A stretch of DNA of 64,000 nucleotides from Thermococcus sp. (lineage in GTDB: Archaea; Methanobacteriota_B; Thermococci; Thermococcales; Thermococcaceae): the NCBI GenBank assembly GCA_027075325.1, contig JALTBN010000043.1, forward strand, positions 48,325-112,324, read 5' to 3'. A model generated the notes under the pieces. The model worked only from the letters and a program-made list of their open reading frames with translations. It ran no database searches and was not told the DNA's origin. The stretch's first letter is position 1; each line of letters begins with the position of its first letter. The translations under genes and the position numbers were made by a program. Of the stretch, positions 61,245 to 64,000 are shown one piece after another.

Positions 61245-62519
61245 TCAAAGGAGTTCCAGAATCCTGCACTCCCCACCCGGAAGGACGAGCGGCCTCGACA
61301 GGTGCTTTCTTGCATCAGGAGGAACCTCGTAGATTTTCTTCTCTAGATCGCGCGGCACCTCAACCTGAATCAGCTTCTTCGGCATCTTGTAGCCGCAGCG
61401 CTTGCACTTGAGGTATTCGCCTTTGCTCTTCATCGTCCCCCCGCAGACGGGGCACTTCGGCTTCCGGTACTCGATTTTGGGGACGAGCTTCACAGGGTAG
61501 AACTTCTCCAGGTTTAGCGTGAGAACGCCCTCGTGCTCCTTAACGCCCCCGGCTGCGATAATCTCGTCGCCCGGAAGGAGCTTCCTGACCCAGTTTCGGA
61601 ACTTCTTTGTCGGCTCGAAGGCCGCTACTCTAATTTTCCCGGTATCGTCCTCAAGCTCGAAGAAGACATGCCTTCCGCGTTCCCAGTAGGGACCGGCAAC
61701 TCTTCCCCTCACAACGGCGCTGTCGTAGAGCCTCAATTCGCCGATTTTCTTCGGAGCAAGATGATCGTCCGTGTTCTGGTTTGTCTTATATACTTGGTAG
61801 AACGCGACCGGCTCAAGAAACTCAACGCTCTCGAAGACCTGGAGAACTTTGGCCTTGTCAATTCCCCTGATTCCCACTAAGACGGGGTCTTTGCCGTGCG
61901 GCGTTATTAGAACGCTCCCCTTGTGGGGGTCAACGTTGTCATAGCTGAAGGGGTAGGCCCATTTATCGGCCAGAAAAACGCTCTCTCCATTCACCCTCCT
62001 CGGTGTTCCCCAGTTCTCCGGCTCGCGATAAGCTAAAAGCTCGTAGGTGAACCTCCCCTGGGGGTAGCCGACGGCCGCGAGCGAGCCGATGATCCCGCGG
62101 CCGAGCTTGAACTTAAAGTATTCCGCTCCGACATTTCTTGCCACCATCTCGGCTTCCTTGATGGCTATGTGCTCGCGAAGGGCCCTCTGGGAGAACTCCC
62201 GCAGCTCATCCGGAATCTCACCCTCGAAGAAGACAACGCCGGGGTTGGTGTTCTCGTGCTCGAAGTCGGCGAGCTGGCTCACGTAGAAGAGGACGGTGTC
62301 CTTAATTTCTGGAATAACTTCCTCATCCACCTCGAAACTCATCGCTACGGCCCCATTGCCGCGCGTCTTGTAGGGGATGTTCGGGTTGAGCCTTATCAGC
62401 CTCGGCAGGTCTAAGGGTTCGGCCACTCTCGAAAGCTCGCGGTAGAGGAGCGCGCCGAGGTAGGTGGTGCACATGCCGTTCGGTGAATCCGTGTCGTCGA
62501 TTCCGATGTGGATAAGCAT
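61245..62519 (-). CDS. tiaS: tRNA(Ile2) 2-agmatinylcytidine synthetase TiaS
   Basis: A 424-residue archaeal enzyme that attaches agmatine to C34 of tRNA-Ile2 so that it reads [20 protein letters not shown] near 6 is the ATP-phosphate-binding signature of the family. A ferredoxin-like and an OB-fold domain ([23 protein letters not shown] near 270, in part) follow, then a C-terminal zinc ribbon with CPVCGG and [11 protein letters not shown] near 355-375. It is essential in archaea. It is convergent with no neighbour and lies 30 bases from the esterase gene. Confidence 0.95.
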   Translation of the reverse strand: MLIHIGIDDTDSPNGMCTTYLGALLYRELSRVAEPLDLPRLIRLNPNIPYKTRGNGAVAMSFEVDEEVIPEIKDTVLFYVSQLADFEHENTNPGVVFFEGEIPDELREFSQRALREHIAIKEAEMVARNVGAEYFKFKLGRGIIGSLAAVGYPQGRFTYELLAYREPENWGTPRRVNGESVFLADKWAYPFSYDNVDPHKGSVLITPHGKDPVLVGIRGIDKAKVLQVFESVEFLEPVAFYQVYKTNQNTDDHLAPKKIGELRLYDSAVVRGRVAGPYWERGRHVFFELEDDTGKIRVAAFEPTKKFRNWVRKLLPGDEIIAAGGVKEHEGVLTLNLEKFYPVKLVPKIEYRKPKCPVCGGTMKSKGEYLKCKRCGYKMPKKLIQVEVPRDLEKKIYEVPPDARKHLSRPLVLPGGECRILELL

Positions 62520-62549
62520 GTTTGGAGAAAAGGAGAGGGGGTTTAAAAA

Positions 62550-63887
62550 TCAACCGCCGAAGAGCCAGAGCACGGCCTCCGGGAACCTCTTACTCCAGTA
62601 ATACTCGTTGTGTTTGCCACCCTCATCGACCACCACTTTGAGGTTCTTCCCCTCCGTGTAGCCCTTTTCTTTCAGAATTTGGGCCATTTTCTGGTTGCTC
62701 TCGGCGAAAGCAGCTGGATTGTCCCCCTCGTCCGTTCCCCAGTCGATGTAAATCTTCACTGGACCTGAGGGAGCGTTCTTCACAAAGTCATAGATCTGAG
62801 GGTTGAACCAGAAGGCCGAGCTCATTGCCCCGACGTAGCGGAAAACGCTGGAGTTCCAGAAACCGGCGTAGAGTGCCATCAGTCCACCGAGGGAGGAGCC
62901 CATTATTCCGGTCTCGTTGGGGATGGTCCTGTACTGCTTGTCTATCAGGGGCTTCAGTAATTGTACTATGAACTTAAGGGTTGCGTTTCCGAGGCCTCCC
63001 CTGCCGTATTCCTTGTTCACCCAGGGAGCGTACTCATCGATCCTCCTATCACCGCCGTTGTCTATCCCAACGACGATTAACGAGAAGTTCCTCTCACGGT
63101 ACAGCTTCTCCAGTGCTTCATCAACGCCCCACTCACCCGCAAATGATGTGGCCTCGTCGAAGAGATTCTGGCCGTCGAACATGTAGAGGACCGGATAGCG
63201 CCTCGTGCTGTTGTTGTAGTCAGGAGGCAGGTAGACCCATATCCTCCGCGTTGTGTTGAGTTGCGGGACGAATATAGGGAATGTCCTGACGTTTCCGGTT
63301 ATGGTGTGAGTGCCCCCTGAGGTGCCCTCCACGAAGTCGCGCCAGTTGTAGACGGTGAAGTGTTTAACCCCCCCTTTCCAGAAGGCAAAAACCCGGTTAG
63401 GCATCTCCCCCCCACTGGGCCCCTTCTCCACAGTCCCCCACGAGCCGCGGGTGAACTTGAACTGTATGACCTTTCCATAGGGGAAGGTGAGGTTTATTGC
63501 CCACGTGCCATCCGGGAGAGGCTTCAGGCGATAGTGTTCATCTCCAGGGTTCCAGCCATTGAAATCGCCAGCGATGTAAATCGATGAGTCCTTGGGTGTA
63601 TAATCCGGAACCGAGACGATGAAAGTTACCGTGACCTCCCTGGGGGTAGTCCCCGAGGAAGTGGTGCCAGACGCAGAAGAGGTGGGCTGGGATGAGGATA
63701 TCGCCGTGGATGAGGAAGCTGAAGTTATGGAACTGCTGGAAGGAGTTGATTGAACTGAGGACGTGGCCAAGCTGCCGGAAGGAGATGTAGAGCCCTTACC
63801 GTTCTCCCCTCCAATACACCCGCTCGCAAAGATCATGAGGGAGATGACAAGCAACGTGCCAACTTTTGAGAGAATCTTCTCACCCAT
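62550..63887 (-). CDS. Secreted lipoprotein: glycogen-binding-like domain fused to alpha/beta esterase
   Basis: A 445-residue protein. A signal peptide ends in a lipobox-like FASGCIGG with Cys near 24. A Ser/Thr-rich linker (about 30-85) leads to an E-set/CBM48-like domain (about 86-180, SSIYIAGDFNGWNPGDEHYRL, LPDGTWAINLTFPYG) and then an esterase D/enterochelin-esterase-like domain (about 195-445): YPVLYMFDGQNLFDEA, nucleophile IMGSSLGGLMAL near 320, Asp in IDWGTDEGD near 378 and His in GGKHNEYYW near 422. It probably hydrolyses esters outside the cell, perhaps on carbohydrate-bound substrates. The start at 63887 lacks a strong binding site. Confidence 0.83.
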   Translation of the reverse strand: MGEKILSKVGTLLVISLMIFASGCIGGENGKGSTSPSGSLATSSVQSTPSSSSITSASSSTAISSSQPTSSASGTTSSGTTPREVTVTFIVSVPDYTPKDSSIYIAGDFNGWNPGDEHYRLKPLPDGTWAINLTFPYGKVIQFKFTRGSWGTVEKGPSGGEMPNRVFAFWKGGVKHFTVYNWRDFVEGTSGGTHTITGNVRTFPIFVPQLNTTRRIWVYLPPDYNNSTRRYPVLYMFDGQNLFDEATSFAGEWGVDEALEKLYRERNFSLIVVGIDNGGDRRIDEYAPWVNKEYGRGGLGNATLKFIVQLLKPLIDKQYRTIPNETGIMGSSLGGLMALYAGFWNSSVFRYVGAMSSAFWFNPQIYDFVKNAPSGPVKIYIDWGTDEGDNPAAFAESNQKMAQILKEKGYTEGKNLKVVVDEGGKHNEYYWSKRFPEAVLWLFGG

Positions 63888-63976
63888 GTTTTCACCCGCA
63901 TAACGTTCGACCGCTGGGTTTTAGAATTTTCCGCAACCGTTTTTAAAGGGGAGGACAACTGAAACCGGTGTGAAAG

Positions 63977-64000
63977 ATGGGAAGGGAACTCACCCACGTC
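63977..64000 (+). CDS. moaC: Start of a probable molybdenum cofactor synthesis gene moaC (cut)
   Basis: Only eight codons (MGRELTHV) are present before the window ends. GGTGTGAAAG lies just upstream, and GTTTTTAAAGG near 63940 is TATA-like. M-x-x-E-L-T-H-V matches the N-terminus of archaeal MoaC, cyclic pyranopterin monophosphate synthase accessory protein. The assignment is tentative because of the tiny sample. Confidence 0.4.

Overview
The window is a chromosomal segment of a hyperthermophilic archaeon of the order Thermococcales, most likely Thermococcus. The evidence is a complete 13-gene Mbx/MBS sulfane-sulfur-reductase operon, a protein ending in the CGP-CTERM tail typical of this order, a four-subunit dye-linked L-proline dehydrogenase cluster, a GGM-tailed thermosome, archaeal RNA polymerase subunit L, Csl4, TiaS, Bud32, Hjc and deoxyhypusine synthase, plus TATA-box promoters and GGAGGTGA-type ribosome binding sites. 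Genes are densely packed and often overlap by 1-20 bases.

Layout. 1-3.6 kb: a cut DUF432-like gene, then csl4 / DUF2067 / rpoL, a GT-C membrane glycosyltransferase and a small RNase III-like protein. 3.6-6.7 kb: two ASCH proteins, a minimal type IV pilin with its prepilin peptidase, and a HAD phosphatase. 6.8-10 kb: a KaiC-like ATPase, an unknown protein, an M28 peptidase and a TrmB-type regulator. About 10.16-10.32 kb on the minus strand: a structured RNA that I read as a two-hairpin H/ACA guide RNA. 10.4-13.5 kb: an Lrp regulator, a Drg GTPase, a PIN toxin/antitoxin pair and a rearrangement scar. 13.6-18.4 kb: proline dehydrogenase pdhA-F-X-B and a CoA-disulfide-reductase-like flavoprotein. 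18.5-29.6 kb: a mixed region (MFS transporter, methyltransferase, nitrilase, ribosomal protein eL41, phosphoesterase, prefoldin alpha, HTH-CBS regulator, an AT-rich DUF2341 surface protein, GalE, PurA, a membrane protein).

29.6-34.8 kb: a lysophospholipase-like hydrolase, then a tight minus-strand operon of CstA transporter, two paralogous small proteins, ArsA/Get3-type ATPase, DUF59 protein and a membrane-anchored protein. This is the best candidate here for a poorly described system. 35-36.4 kb: a CGP-CTERM surface protein. 37.3-47.2 kb: the mbx operon, which couples ferredoxin oxidation and sulfane-sulfur reduction to ion pumping; its promoter carries two SurR-type sites. 47.2-49.1 kb: a class III aminotransferase/racemase divergent from an Lrp regulator. 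49.1-64 kb: an Ig-like membrane protein, hjc, DUF996 and DUF63 membrane proteins, bud32, thermosome, htpX, an SDR, a GltD-like flavoprotein, OsmC, deoxyhypusine synthase, a frameshifted corA, tiaS, an esterase lipoprotein and the first codons of a probable moaC.

Physiologically this fits a sulfur-reducing peptide fermenter. Amino acids are oxidised (proline dehydrogenase, aminotransferase/racemase), organic acids or peptides are imported (CstA), and reduced ferredoxin is re-oxidised by MBS under sulfur-responsive control.
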